DNA of 64,000 bases from Undaria pinnatifida (lineage: Eukaryota; Sar; Phaeophyceae; Laminariales; Alariaceae): assembly GCA_012845835.1 (NCBI GenBank), contig JABAKD010000020.1, positions 19,089,146 to 19,153,145 on the forward strand. The letters run 5' to 3'. The first letter of the stretch is position 1. Each line of letters begins with the position of its first letter. This document shows, piece after piece, positions 11,060 through 23,873 of the stretch. The notes under the pieces are model-generated. The model saw only the letters and a program-made list of their open reading frames with translations. It made no database searches and was not told the origin of the DNA. Both the position numbers and the translations under genes were made by a program.

Positions 11060-11320
11060 AAAATGAAAATACACTCCAGCTGTGAGATCGAAGATTTCGT
11101 CGAAACTCATCTTTGCAAGCTGTGTGTGATACTCCGATCGCGCGTATTACGAGTTGTGTGTCCTCATTAGGGATATAGGTCGGCGACTCCCCTTACAACT
11201 ACAGTGTAGCTATCAGGGTCAACAGGGTGATGTTAGTCAGTCTGTGCGCGGAAACTATAAAACCCGTTTCTGAGGGGGACAAAATCTGACAGCTGTGGAG
11301 GGAAATGTATCTTTTTATCA
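11060..11320 (+). repeat. Dispersed repeat, CAGCTGTGAGATCGAAG / GGAAACTATAAAACC family, copy 2
   Basis: Same order of landmarks as 7722-7985: CTCCAGCTGTGAGATCGAAG, GGATATAGGTCGGCGACTCC, GGAAACTATAAAACCCG and GGGGGACAAAATCTGACAG. The copies differ at scattered bases. It opens the G-rich array that follows. Confidence 0.75.
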
Positions 11321-11339
11321 AGTGAATCCTGTAAGTCGA

Positions 11340-12560
11340 ATAACCGGTGAGGGGGGGGGCGGAGTTTTGAAGGACGTGGGGGCCTGGTTTTGATCAAAAG
11401 CGAGCGGGGTTGGAGGGGGGGGGGGGCAAGGAGGGGGGGGGCGGACGGGCAGGCGGTTTGTGCGTGTAAGCTATAAATCCTTTCAAGGGGATAAATCTGA
11501 CGGTTTTTGGGAAAAAAAAAAAAAAAATGCACCAGTATATCATGGGGGGGGGTTGGGGCGGGGGTGGGGCGTGTGGGGCAGCTCAATCTGTGCGTGGAAA
11601 CTATGCATTATTTTGAGGGGATAAATGTGACGGTTTTGGAAAGAATGTATCAGTTTATCATGTATATCCTGGGGTAAGTCGTACAATTAGTGAGTAGAGA
11701 GAGGGCGGCGTGTTTGAGGGGGTGGGGTTGGGATGGGTTGGGGGGGGTTGGGGAGGTGGGGGGTGGGGGCGGGGGGGGGGGGGGGGAGGGGGCGGGGGGG
11801 GGGGAAGGAAGGGTTTCAGGTGAGGGGTTTGTTATACGTGTGGTGCTAGGTCTAGGCGATGGTGCGGGTGGTGGGGAAGAAGGGGGCGTTCGGGGCGGGG
11901 GGGGGGGGGAAGCAGCAGCATGGATGGCTCTCGAAAGATAGTGAGGTGATATCCAGTGCGTGAAGTGTTTATTAATCTGGCGGATTTCGATATTAGGTGG
12001 GGCGTTTGAGCAAGGGAGAGCGTGAAGGGGGGGGGGGGGGGGGGGGGGGAGCTTTTTTAGGAGGTTTAGGTCACAAATAATATTCAAATACACTTCGGCT
12101 GTGAGATCAAAGATATGTAGGGGCTTGTTATACGCGTGGTGCTAGGTCTAGGCGATCGTGCGGGTGGTTGGAAAAGAGGGGGCGTTGGAGGTTTTTTTTT
12201 GGGGGGGGGTGGGGGGAAAGAATGAAAACTACGTCATGGATGGTCAGAAAGATAATGACGTGATATCAACTGCGTATAGGTGTTTATTACTCTGGCCGAT
12301 TTTGATTGTGAGTGGGGCGTTTGGACAAACTAGGCGGAAGGGGGGGGGGGGGGGGAGAAGGGATCGGGGGACGGGGGGGGGGGGGGGAAGTTTTTTTTTT
12401 TTATGAACAAGAGGGATCAGGGGAGGGGGAGGGGCGGGGGGCGGGACATTTCAATATGTGCGCGGAAACTATAAATCCTCAAAGGGGACAAACCTGACGA
12501 TTGAAGCAATAAGACATCCCTTTATATCATCTGGCTTGTAATGTTTACTATTCTAGAAGG
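11340..12560 (+). repeat. G-rich nested repeat array
   Basis: Partial units of the GGAAACTATAAA..GACAAATCTGACGG repeat recur near 11460, 11590 and 12460. They are separated by long G runs (11412-11447, 11760-11810, 12028-12050, 12340-12390). A second word, GTGCTAGGTCTAGGCGAT, occurs near 11846 and 12139 and in similar form near 8134. Long ORFs here encode only Gly- or Pro-rich peptides and are artefacts. The top strand has strong G-quadruplex potential. Confidence 0.75.
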
Positions 12561-13034
12561 TTTGATGTTAGATGCAGCATGCAACCCAGTGTTTAAGTGT
12601 AGTAAATAACGTGTTAAATCTTCATAATTTGTTGTTGTATGATACATGGATCGAAAGCTAGAGATTATATAGAATAATGTACGATCAAAAATGGTCATGC
12701 AGGCATGATCGCCTTATCACGAGCATCAACGCGCGCTGCAAATAATGCTGTTTTACGAAATTGACAATGATTACTCTGTTACGGTGCATTATTTTTTTTG
12801 GGATTCCAACCCCGGAATGCGCGAGCGACGGTATTACACGTCAAGCATCCCACTATATCATATTCGTACTATGATCACTTTTTATCAAACGCTCTCACGG
12901 TGCACTGTTCTATTCGGAAAACCTCTGTGAGGGTGAAGATTCGACCTGCCACGAGCCTCGTCTATGCGCTTAGACTAATACCTGACGCGTGTTTGAGCTA
13001 TTCATAGGAGGCTTCCGTTTGTTTGCTGTTACGC
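12561..13034. other. Unassigned AT-rich intergenic DNA
   Basis: I see no gene and no match to other repeats in the window. Confidence 0.5.
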
Positions 13035-13330
13035 ACCTGTAGTGTGCGAAGGAGGCCGTGTGGAAAAAGGGAGTGCCCTCCGTACAAGGATACTTTATAG
13101 ATTCGACGTGATACCATGTCATGATTGAGGTGAAACCACGCGACATTAGATGTCACACTCACGTCAAGGCCATTATAGATGGGCGGTAATGTAGGTGACG
13201 ATGATGGGACAAGCAGGACGCCCCTTATCTCACTACCTGCTCTACCCTGCTCTACCCTGCGCTACCCTGCGATACCCTGCAGCCCTGTTATGTCTGTCTT
13301 TTAGCATTCTACGTATGGAAATAATGCAAG
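13035..13330 (+). repeat. 250-bp dispersed repeat (GAGTGCCCTCCG family), copy 2
   Basis: It includes the upstream flank GTGTGCGAAGGAGGCCGTGT, which is shared with the inverted copy ending near 24920. It carries five head-to-tail copies of a 10-bp CTGCxxTACC unit where copy 1 has fewer, so this internal tract varies in length. Confidence 0.8.
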
Positions 13331-16300
13331 AGGTACACATATTTTCCGTGTTGTAAGGTCTGATTTTGTTTCGTTTTCGACTGGATGAATTGGTGGTTCT
13401 AACCATCTCCTGAGCACCACGCTCCTCCCCCGGGAATATCTACAACCGTCCATCACCTTCCGGTCTCCTTGGTGACGTTCGACAACTACTTGTACTGTAT
13501 CCTACCTCTCTACTCCGGTGCGTGCGATACCAAGTCTCCTGATTTCCTATCCATTCCGGACCAACATGGACCCCCCCCCAAACCTCGCGGTAAATCGCGC
13601 ACCAACCAGGACCCAACCCCTCAACCCTCGCAATGAACAGTGTGATTCGCGTTCTTCTCCTGCTGTAGCCATGGGTGGTACAGTTACGGTGAAGGACCTT
13701 GTCATTCTGTTCAATAAAATCGAAATAATGCCCGGAGCGCATTTTTGCGGCCGGGGTCGTTGACTGCATTTCCACCGCCGCCACTGATCCCGACCCATTC
13801 AGTCAAACCGGATTCCTCGACGTTTGGTACGGCCACCTTACACGCCGAGACTAGGAGGACGGCTCCCTCTACGAGAGACGCTCACCTGGTGCGTCTGCGA
13901 TTTTTTTTTAGCGCCTGAGGGCAAGAGGTTAGTTTTTTTTTTTTGTGGGGGATCGCAACAACGCCGCAAGGACAGCGACGACTACCACAGAGTGTGTCGC
14001 CGCAACGGCATCCATGAGGCCAGTGCCACGGTGGTTACCACATATTATGCCACCGCGTCTACAGCCCTTTGTGCCCCACGAGCTCGGGTTTGACCGCTTC
14101 TTGCACACCCCTCCACCCCCCCCATCTGAGCCACGATGACCGCCCCAACCGACACGTTGCTCACCCCATGCGGCCGCGTCTATCACCACAACGGTTCAAA
14201 ATCGCCCGCCCGTCACCGCGCTTAACCCCCTGCGCCCAATCGCCCCTGCTTTTGTTTGCTGATACTCGCTCACAACTGCATACGGCGCGCCCACGGTCTC
14301 GACCGGGCGGCACCCAAAGACACCCCTGTCTCCGGTATAATATTGTTTCGGGTTATTAGCCACGTCGTGCCTACCCAACTACGACTCATGTCGGTATCTT
14401 TAGACGCTAGGTCTGCGGTAATCTGCCGGTTCGGTCTATTTCCTTGAAATTGTGACCCACTCCCGCCGCTACTAAAGTTGTCAAAATGGCCACAGAGCCG
14501 CCAACCAACTTTATTGCCGCATTTCTCTACACGCCCCAAGCCCCAGTACCCACCACCCGTGAACCCACGGCATAAAAACGCCGCACGCGCCCTCCGCAAC
14601 CAGCCCCCCAAAACGCCGCACGCACGCCCCCGCATCACCTACTCCTCGGGTCAAGACCACCGTTCTTCTCCGGCTACCACCTACACCACCGTTCTCCTCC
14701 GTCTACCACCTACATCACCGATATTGACCACAGTAACAGCGACAGCGAAGTCGTCCAACGACGCAGACGCCATCCTATCCGTAGTGGCCGCGACGGCGGT
14801 CGCGACCACCCCAATTGTGACGCGCACGGCGCCTGCATCTGTCTCACGAACCGCAAAAAGTGGTGGCTCGCAACCACCACATTTTGCGATACGGGACACA
14901 ACCTGCGACGAGCATCATTCGCAACCACCTGGCCATCGAGTACCACTCCGCTGGCTTTCGGGCGTTTTTCCTGACGTCTGCATCGTGCCAGCGACACTCT
15001 CCCGCTGAGCAACACCACTCCTCTGGTGCGCTCAGCCCAGATTTGGGCATGCTTTAGGATATTGTTTTTTACTTTCAGTATTTGCGGAAACGTGCGGACC
15101 GTAAACCCGGCGCCATCACCCGGCATTAACCCGCGAAAACCAGTGCCGCTTGTTATAAATGCCGTGGCAACTATTTTTTGGGTCGAAAGCGCCATGATTG
15201 CCTTTCTTCCTCGGACAACTGCTGCGATAACGACGACAACATCGACAGCAACAGCGTGGCCGGCCGATAACCATTACGGCACAAAAGCCTGGACGCTACA
15301 CGCTGATCAACCGATACAGCACCACCAGCGTCAGGAAGATCTAACTAGCTTCATCCCCGCCCCCCGCCCCCCAACAACCCACCCCCCCCCGGCCAGCCCC
15401 ATACATATGATATCGCTTGTCCAAGCCTGATCCCCTTGTTTTAGCGATGGTTTTGAGATGTGGGTGCGAGGAGGCCAAGACGCCGAGCCCACCGAGGAGG
15501 CTCCACTCGACGTCTTTCACCGATGAGCAACGCTACTTGCCGAAGACTACGGCTACCAGCGGTTCCGGACTACAGCACGAAACTTCAGCTTCACATTTCA
15601 GACCATCGCCCCCTGAGCCCGCCTCGCCTATTTAACGGCGGCTCCACCCGCGCTCGTCCCAGGACGTTCGCATTTTGCAAGTGCCAGCGGTGGGCCCGCG
15701 AACGACGGGTTCCCACTCGCTGCCACGGTGTTGACAGCACCGCTGCCCCTGGGCCCGAGGGACAGTCCCGTCATGAAGACGGAAGACTCGCAATCATAGT
15801 TGACCAGGATATGCCCTGAGCCCCCTGCCCCGTGTTCCTTGCAACCCTCGTGCATTGCGTGGACACGGACCACAAGTAAAACATTTCCTAGCGAGTTATA
15901 TCCTTCTCCTCCAACGCTTGGAGACAGGACTCTCACGGTATCTTCGCCCCGCTCCTTCAAACGCCACCAACGGGGACCCTCCCAGAGCCTCGGTGATACA
16001 AGATACCGAGACTCCCTTTGCGATCACATGGACCCAGCCGGCTCTCTTCTCTAAATCAGCCAGCTGCACCCTCGCCATCGCCACGCGACAGTCCTACAAA
16101 CAGCCGCAATTGACAACTGCTTGGCGGCTTACCGACGTCGGCCTACACCGAACTACCTTTTCTGGGATGTTCAACCTTTAGCAGTGCCACCATTTTGGAT
16201 TCTTCTTCTACGGTTTTTTCTTATCATCGTGTGGGCTATTTTCCGACATTGCCGTAGGCCAACATTTTGAGCCACACCGCGAGCCCGCAGCTCACCCAGC

Positions 16301-18579
16301 TTGGACCAAGTATCGGAGCCGTTCCTAAGACCAGCCATGGACATTGGTTCCGAGACCGACAAACGCCGGAGCTCCTCTTTTATTACCTACCTGGGACAAT
16401 GGTTCCGAGGCCGACAAACGCCGGAAATTTTTCCCGTACCACCACCCAACGACCCTCGATACCTACCACCGCCCTCCCAGTTCGTATCTCTAGCTTCGGC
16501 AACAGTACATCCGAGACGGGCAATCCCATCCATAAGCAGAAGCAACAACCGCTTTATTCGGTTGGCAGCCGCCTTTCCGCCCTAACCCGCCGCGTTGCAA
16601 ACGAGTCATCCCCTTTCGGTCTCGGCATTTCTCACCGAGCTCTCCAACGCGACCGGTTTTCACGGAGCACCTCTGTCCCGACCCCCTTCATTGCCGCCGA
16701 GACGCACCTGTCGATTCGCCCTTGCCCTTCTCCACCCCGACGTGTTACCAAAGAGCCGCCTTGCTCCGGTCTCCGCCGATCCCGCCCAAACCACGGCCCA
16801 CAGCCTGCCCGCTTCCGACCACACGCGATCCAACAGAGCCAATGTGCTCGGGTCCCGTCTTTCACGCCGAAGGTCACCGCCTGGCGATGTGTCCTACGGG
16901 CTCGAGGATAGCAGCCATTCCCTCCATCTGGTTGGGTTGGCTTCCTCGACAACGTCTCCGATCTATCCCTGACACCGCCGACCATCTGGAGATAGCAGAC
17001 GCCCTCCTCCTCACGGTCTGGTTAGTTTTCCTTTCGACCAACGTTGGACTCCCTACCTCCCCCTTTTCACGGCTACCCTGGCCCGAACCATCCCGCCTAT
17101 ACCAGACCACCAACGGTACCTCCCGGCCAGCTTTTCAGTTTACCCACCAGCGTAACCTGGCCAACGACGATTTTTCTGTCGTTCCCCAACCACAACAAAC
17201 CCAAGGTTTATCGCTCCCGACCCAGCTCTTTAGCTACCCCCCCATTAACCGGATCCAAACCACCAACGGCCCTTCAGCCTTCCTCGACGACACAACCACG
17301 GACGACCTTCCCAACCACGGTTCACCGGCAATCGCGTCGATGCTTCCGTCTACACCGCCTTTCTCATATCCACCTTGGTTCGACACCATGGCGTTCTATT
17401 CCCCAGTGGGTGATTGTTTTCTTGCGGTACGTGTTCTTCTTTTCCAACCGTCGACTGATTTTGTTTCCGTTGCCAGTGAACACCGAACAGTTCCCCTCCA
17501 ATCCAACGGTCCCGAATCCCCATCCGTCCCTGAAGACACGTCTGCGGCACCAATACCGCCACCCCCCCTATTGCCTCAACAGCCCCGTAGGTTTACCACC
17601 TGAACCTAGACATCCTCTACCCGTCCCTGAAGGCACGTCTGTGACGCCACTATCGCCACCCTCCCTACCCTACCATTTCTATAGGTTTACCATCTGAACC
17701 TGTGCTTTTGTTCCTTTCCGGTTATGACCTCTCCGAGCCGGGCATCGGCTTGGGTGGGCTCGTTCCCCCTTCCCCCCCTACTCACCACCACATCCCGCCG
17801 CTCCCATCTTCTGAGTTGGAGTCAATTATTTATCTGGGAATGAGCGTTTCGAACCGAGTATCGGTTTCGGTGGGCTCGCTCCCTCTTCTCTCCGCCCCAC
17901 CTCTACCATTTCACCGCTCCCCTTTTTCCGAGCTTGTTAATGTTTTTCTCGGGTTCTTGAACCTCCCAAGCCTGGTACGTATGGGACCTTTTTTAGCCAG
18001 AAATCGGGCTCTTTCACGGCCTCTTTGCTGCCCACGTCGAAATATGTGAGCATCCCATCCCGTGTATCGTTTTGGGTGGGCTAGTTTCTCCTCCCTTTCG
18101 ACCCGCCATCACCATCCGCCTCCATCCACCGGCGACGCGCAAAACGTGCACCTCTCCTGTTAGGCTTTGACTTGGGTGCGCTCAAACTCCCTCCCTTCTG
18201 CCCCATGCACCACCACGTTTCGCTGAAGATACTTTCCACAACCCACAGTTGCGGATCATACCAAAACACCATCGACCCCTTCTCCGCCCCAAGACTTCTG
18301 TCGGGTCTATTTCGGCCCATGGCATCGCCTCCGGTTCGCTAGCCAGCTCCGAGAAAGGCGCCGAGGACGCTGGCGATCCTCCCGGATCGGCTTTCAGGCC
18401 GTCCTTTGTTCTCCCCAGCGCCCACCATTGGCGCATCCCATTTAGGCCATCCTTCGTTGGACCATTATTTTCCCAGAGCCGTCATCGCTCCACAGCCGCC
18501 GCTGGAAACTGTGGACAGCCCTTCCGACTACGGTTTTTTCGCCAGTACCTGTGGCTACACTTCCAAGACCATCATCACC

Positions 18580-18950
18580 AGAGATTCGTCGTCACCAGAG
18601 CTTTGCGACCAGAGCTCCATCGTCACCAGAGCTTCGTTGTCACCTGAGCTTTGCGACCAGAGCTCCATCTTCACCAGAGCTTCGTCGTCACCTGAGTTTC
18701 GCGACCAGAGCTCTACCTTCACCGGAATTCCACCTTCCACCAGAGCTTCGTCGTCACTCGAGCTTTACGACCAGAGTCCCACCTTTGTCAGAGCTCCATC
18801 TTCAACAAAGCTTCGTCGTCACCTGCGCTTCGCGACCAGAGCTCCTCCTGCACGGAGATTCGTCGTCACCTGTCGACACCTGAGCTTCGCGACCAGAGCT
18901 CCACCTTCGTCAGAGATCCACCTTTCACCTGAGCTCCACCTCCGTCTTCC
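18580..18950 (+). repeat. Minisatellite, 48-bp units
   Basis: Units of about 48 bp carry CACC(A/T)GAGCTT(T/C)GCGACCAGAG. Four units are regular (18580-18720); the rest are diverged or truncated. Translated frames give repeats such as SSPELCDQSS, but all three frames are open, so coding is not supported. Confidence 0.8.
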
Positions 18951-20047
18951 GTGACTACTTCATTCGATTTCTTTCCCCTTCGAGCCACTACCAACGACAA
19001 GGCAATCTTTTTTCTGGCCACTACCACCGGCCCCGGTATCGTCGCCACCATCTGCTCCGACCATCTGGGAATTATTTCACCGACTTCTGCAGCCATGCAT
19101 CGATGGACCTGTCGCTTCAAGCCGTTACCAGCGACGAGGCGCCCTCTTTCTGGCCACTACCACCAACTCCGGCGTCATCGCACCGTCAGCGCCGACCAGC
19201 GGGGACGTATTTGGCTGACCCCTGCAACCACCGCGCCCGTAGGCCTGCTCCTTCAATCCGCTACAAACCGCCCCCGGCGTCACTGCCACCGTGGGCTACT
19301 TCGGGCGTTCTCTACCGAATATTCCAGTAACCACGCCGTCATCCTCGCCGCGTGAAAAACTAACTCCACCACCACGAGCACCGCAGGAATCTCCACAGGC
19401 CCACTTTAAAGAAATACTACAGCGTCAACGCTTGCGCTTACATGTACGCTGCGGAACACGCACATTTCACCGCCGCGTACGCGATCCGACACCTTCTTCA
19501 ACCAACAATATTGAGCTACTACAGCCTCGTCTTCTTCCGTCACAGAGCCCCTTCCGTATCGTCCGCGAACACCCCATCCTCACTGGTTCGTGCTCTGAGC
19601 TTTTCAACACGTTTTATTGGACCATCATCTGTCTCCAGCGCTCCTACCACATCTTCCGCGAACACTACGACGCCACCGCCTCGCGATCACAGCGCTACAG
19701 CACACCTTGGTACGAACACTAGCTGCGTTTCATCGATTTTTTCTACAGACTCTACATAATCCGGTTCCAAGATCAACCTACGGTGTGTCTTCTGCACATC
19801 TTTGCGGAGCACCACCTACGGGTCGGCGTGTCTACAACGCCACGCGAAAGGGGTATCTGCTGCCAGGGTATTATCGCGTTGAGTCGCACTTACCCTTTTT
19901 TCTTGGTGTCCCTCCCCCTAATCATGTTTCTTGAGTTCTTTCTTGAGTTTCTTCATGGGATTTGCTTTGTGCGCATTGGCTTCTTGATTTTCTCTCTTGG
20001 GTTTGATTTTGTTGTTCAGTTAGTTTCAAGGTACCTCTTCTTTGCCG

Positions 20048-20182
20048 TGACTTTTCGGGTTGTCCCACTTTTGACCAGCACGAATGTTTGCGTGCTTGTG
20101 TCGGTGTGCTACCCTGACGTTTCGGGTTGTCCCACTTTTGACCAGCACATATGTTTGCGTGCTTGTGTCGGTGTGCTGCCCA
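20048..20182 (+). repeat. Tandem duplication, about 70 bp x 2
   Basis: Two near-identical units both contain TTTCGGGTTGTCCCACTTTT, GACCAGCAC and TTTGCGTGCTTGTGTCGGTG. They differ at a few bases. Confidence 0.85.
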
Positions 20183-20404
20183 GGCCTTCCAGCCACTGAT
20201 TTAGCTCGCTACATTTTCGTAACCAGGCCGAAAAATTGTGACAGTGCCGTCTTCATGTTCCTGCCGGTTTAGCCTGCCCCGTTTTCGTAACTTGGCCGCA
20301 AACCTGCCGTGTTTTCGTTTCCTCCCGTCGGTTCAGCATACTCTTGTTTCGCAGCCCGCGAAACCACTGTGGTATATTTTTTTGTTGGCCTTTCCCCTGG
20401 TCTT

Positions 20405-20640
20405 TGCACTACGTATGTCATAGGTGCTTATTGAGGCGTCGCAATTGTTTTCTTACCGCTATGGCATATATGTCTTAGCCCTTCCTCGGCTTTTTGCACT
20501 ACGTTTGCACCACGTACGTCATAGGTGCTTATTGAGCGTCGTATTTCTTCTCTTACCAACGTGGTATATGTGCTCTGGCCCTTTCTCTGTTTTCTGCACT
20601 ACGCACGCCGTAGGTGCTTATTGAGGCGTGTTGTTCACCT
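20405..20640 (+). repeat. Tandem repeat, about 90-100 bp x 3
   Basis: TAGGTGCTTATTGAG, each time preceded by an ACTACG or CACGTACG word, occurs near 20420, 20521 and 20611. The intervening sequence is partly conserved (CTTACC, TATGTG/TATATGT, GCCCTTTC). Confidence 0.75.
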
Positions 20641-20996
20641 TGTTTGCGTCATATAGCCCTGCACAAGTCCCCTCTTCTCGGTTGGACATCCACGTGCTTT
20701 CGCGTATGTTTTAGACTTTTCGTCGCTTAGCTTCCAATAGCAATGGCTTTTGAGTAGGCCACATTTTCAGAGCTTCAAGACATCAACTTTTTAGCTAGTG
20801 TTCGAGTCCGTCGTTTGTTCACGGCCTCCCTCCTCTAGGCTTCTTTACAGTATCAACCCCCGAAACCATGGTAGTTTCGCTTGATCCTCATTAGCCTGAA
20901 CTTCGCTTGCACGCTGTGCATGCGCCCCGCTAACATTTTTAGAGTTGTACGCCATTTGGTCTCCCCCACTGTCCGGCTTATGGCATCAGCCCGCGA

Positions 20997-21065
20997 CATC
21001 GTAACAGTTTCGTCTGATTCCTTCTCAGTCATCGTGACAGTTTTGTCTGAGTCCTTCTCAGCCGA
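20997..21065 (+). repeat. Tandem duplication, about 33 bp x 2
   Basis: CATCGTAACAGTTTCGTCTG and CATCGTGACAGTTTTGTCTG, each followed by an (A/G)TTCCTTCTCAG word, lie head to tail. Confidence 0.8.
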
Positions 21066-22699
21066 GATATTGCCTACACCATGTGCGCGCTCTTTCGCAG
21101 AATTTCTGAGCCCTCCGTTGTGTTAAGACCCCGTTTTCACCGCTCTCACGGTATGAGTTGAAAAAATATCGTGTTAGCTTGGTTTTTCATCTTGGTTTTC
21201 CTTCCCCCTGCACTATGTGCCGGACGGGAACGTACACCCCCTCCCCTCTGCTGTGTGAGCATTTTCGGAACGTATTTCCTCCCGACTCTGGCGTTCGTGC
21301 ATTTTCGGAACCTATACCTTCCGCTTTCGCGTCCATGCAACGCGGGTAGTGTTTGTTTTCCTGTTGTTTCTGGACACACTTGATCCTTTTAGTGGTTATA
21401 GCTGGGCACAGCTATCAACAGTGGTAGCCTTCTCTCCTTTTTTCTAGGAAAAGTCCGCTCACGAACGCTTAGTGCGCGTATTAGCTTTGGACCCTACTGC
21501 CTCAGTACAATTCTACCTGGTAGGTACCAGTATAGGTCTAGTCAGTGTTATCGCCTCGTGGCTCCCCAAAGTACCCCCTTACAGTCTGAGTATCATTATG
21601 GCTCCGAAAACGTTTTAACGTAGTAGTATGCCTTCTGTCTTCTTTGCCGCATTCAACGTATGACATTTGCTCGTTTTTCGATGATCTTCATGGTCGCCTT
21701 GATCTTGGACTTGTGCCCAAGTTGTTCTACTTTTCTACAGTACGACGAGTGTTCGCCTTTGTGGTTTTGCTTCCGCCTTCTACCGCCGATGTAGCCTGCC
21801 CACTTTTCGTGCATACCGACGAACCATGGCGTTTCCGAACCATGTCGAGGTTTTCCATCGTCTCGTTCCCACCTCGCCTTATGCGATGGGCGACAACATA
21901 GATGCTCCCCGCGTTATCTCTCTTCGTTTTTCCCGAGGCATGACCTCCCGTTTTGAATGTTGTTGACTTTCCTCGCTGCAGTACGTTGCTATTACGCGAT
22001 TTTCCTACTTTCTGTTTTTCGGTGCATTTTCTTCGGTACCTTTTTATTTTTTAGGGATGCTCCACGTTAGTGACCCCGTGTTCCCGACGTAGAGTACTTG
22101 GCTGTAATTTTCTTCGTATTGTCTTCTCTATTCCCTACATTCTCTCTGAAGCTAGACACTTCCAGCGCTGCTTCGAGCTGAACGAGTATCTTCTTGTTGA
22201 CCCCATTTTTGGCTTGCTTTGTTATGTTTGAATAGCCTCGCTACGTTTGCTGGCATTGCTCCCGTTATTAGTTAGCCTCTCAAGGTGTCATAGGTCGACT
22301 ATCTTTCCGGCTTCTGACACAAGTAGTACCTTATGCCTTTTTTTGTTTACGTTTTAGTTTCGTCCTTGTTTGCGTATTGCTTGGCTAGGTGACACCACAT
22401 ATTCCTTCCCGTTTTCCTGGTACTGCTGTACCCAGGTAGCTTCTAACGGTACTCCCCTGTTGCCCTCCGGTTCAGCTTTCCGGCGTATCACACGCCTCCA
22501 GTACCACCATTTTGGTGTTGTCTGTGCCACTGTTGAGGTGTTGTCTTTCTCTGCGTTTTCGCGATTATTTGTTTTGGTTGCCTCGGTTTCCCGTTCTACA
22601 GTTTGACCAAGGGCCTTATGCTAGCCTCCTAGGTCCCACATTACGGCCCTGTGCTGCCGTTACACCTCCGCGTACTGGTTCTTTGTAGTTTTTCCTTTC

Positions 22700-22935
22700 G
22701 ACCAATGGTCTCACGTCAGCCTTCCAGGTCCAACCTTTCGTACAGACCCTGACATTATTTTAGGCACTGTTCTTTGTTTTCTCTCGTTACAGGCTCTTAC
22801 TCTTCTGCGTTTCGACCAATGGCCCGACGCTTGCCTACTTCTTCGCGTCTTGACCGATGGCCCCACCTCAGCTTTCCATGTCCAACGTAGCGGACTCTGA
22901 CATTCTTTTAGGCAGTATTCCTTGCTTTCTCTCTT
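22700..22935 (+). repeat. Diverged tandem duplication, about 160 bp apart
   Basis: TGACATT.TTTTAGGCA and a preceding GTCCAAC word occur near 22729-22768 and again near 22879-22915, with CGACCAATGGC / CGACCGATGGC nearby in both. Confidence 0.65.
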
Positions 22936-23235
22936 GTCTTTCGGCAAATGGCCCGACCGCCCGCCCCTTCGGCACTACGCTTCATGCCCTAGATTGTTCT
23001 GGTTTTCACAGCATGACACGAGTTCCCTTCTTCTCTTCTGATATTGTTTCCGCGTCTATACCTTCCTCTTCCTCTTTGGCTCCCTTTGCATCCTTGCGCT
23101 AAGCGGCCGCGCCCTTCGTGTTTTCGTAGGTCGATTGCTACAGGTATACCGGAGGTACATACCCTTTCTCGAGCTCTCACGATTTTGAGCTCCATCATAG
23201 GGTTGTATATCTTGCAATGGGGCACTTAAGCCTCA

Positions 23236-23390
23236 TTATTACGAGGTATGGGGGAATCTATAGCCTCATTTTCGTTTGTTTCGAATAGCCGCATCTTCGA
23301 TCCTCTTTCCAACTCTGGATGTTTTGTTGACATCCTTTGATTGCCACGCGATCTGCATCTACGACTTTTCAGGGTGGCCTAATGTAATGG
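23236..23390 (+). repeat. LTR-like block with a polypurine-tract-like start, plus orientation
   Basis: It starts ACGAGGTATGGGGGAATCTA, has GCCGCATCTTCGAT and TCTGGATGTTTTGTTGACAT and ends TCAGGGTGGCCTAATG. It is the inverted match of 3201-3330 about 20 kb away. It runs directly into the 250-bp repeat at 23387, so the two may be parts of one long terminal repeat. Confidence 0.55.
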
Positions 23391-23642
23391 AGTGCCCTCC
23401 GTAGAAGGATAGTTTATAGATTCGACGTGAAACCGTGTCATGGTTGAGGTGAAACCACGTGATATTAGATGTCACATTCACGTCAAGGCCATCATAGGTG
23501 GGCGGTAATATAGGTGACGATGATGGGACAAGCAGGACGTCCCTCATCGCACCACCCTGCACTACCCTGCACTACCGCCGTGCCCTAACCTGCCTAGCCC
23601 TGTTATGTCTGTCTTTTAGCTTCTATTTAGGGAAATAATGTA
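23387..23642 (+). repeat. 250-bp dispersed repeat (GAGTGCCCTCCG family), copy 3
   Basis: Same landmarks as copy 1, including GACGATGATGGGACAAGCAG and the end GGGAAATAATGTAA. The 10-bp tract is shorter and altered. Confidence 0.8.
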
Positions 23643-23873
23643 ATTGTTTTTGAGTCTACCCAGCGAGCCATGAGGAGAGACCAACCAAAGACACCGGAAC
23701 CCATGAGAAGCACGCTTTCCAACACCGGCCAACAACACATCCCCCACTCGTATACTACCGCTGCAGAGGTTAATTGAACTTGAAGACCATACAAATGAAT
23801 TGATAATATATCTCGTCGAGTACTGGGCCGTTGGGCACACGATATGATAGCTACTATGATTGAAGCTGTTGAT
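23643..23873. other. Unassigned DNA with one foldback end
   Basis: Near 23810-23852 lies TATCTCGTCGAGTACTGGGC followed by CGTTGGGCACACGATA. This matches the outer end of the foldback family at 24236-24487. The rest shows nothing recognisable. Confidence 0.5.

Larger units (their letters stand above)
13380..23235 (+). other. Pyrimidine-rich 10-kb region of short tandem duplications, no convincing gene
   Basis: The top strand is strongly C/T-rich throughout, so many plus-strand frames stay open and give Pro/Ser/Thr- or Phe-rich peptides (for example 16722-17603, 293 codons) with no domain I recognise. Local duplications are frequent: about 62 bp near 16345-16430, about 100 bp near 17520-17700, GGCTTGGGTGGGCTC-like units near 17745, 17865, 18070 and 18170, and those listed separately. 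The minus strand has few long frames. One short frame at 15145-15200 reads CYKCRG and later RHDC, a weak echo of a gag zinc knuckle. The region ends at the LTR-like block at 23240, so it may be the non-coding interior of a large retroelement. That is inference. Confidence 0.5.

Noticed and set aside
11233-12406. Pro-rich and Gly-rich ORFs on both strands
   Set aside because: They follow homopolymer G runs and lack any domain or splice signal.
16722-17603. 293-codon plus-strand ORF, the longest in the window
   Set aside because: It lies in a C/T-rich zone where overlapping frames on the same strand (16267-16911, 17044-17697) are also open; composition explains its length and no domain is visible.
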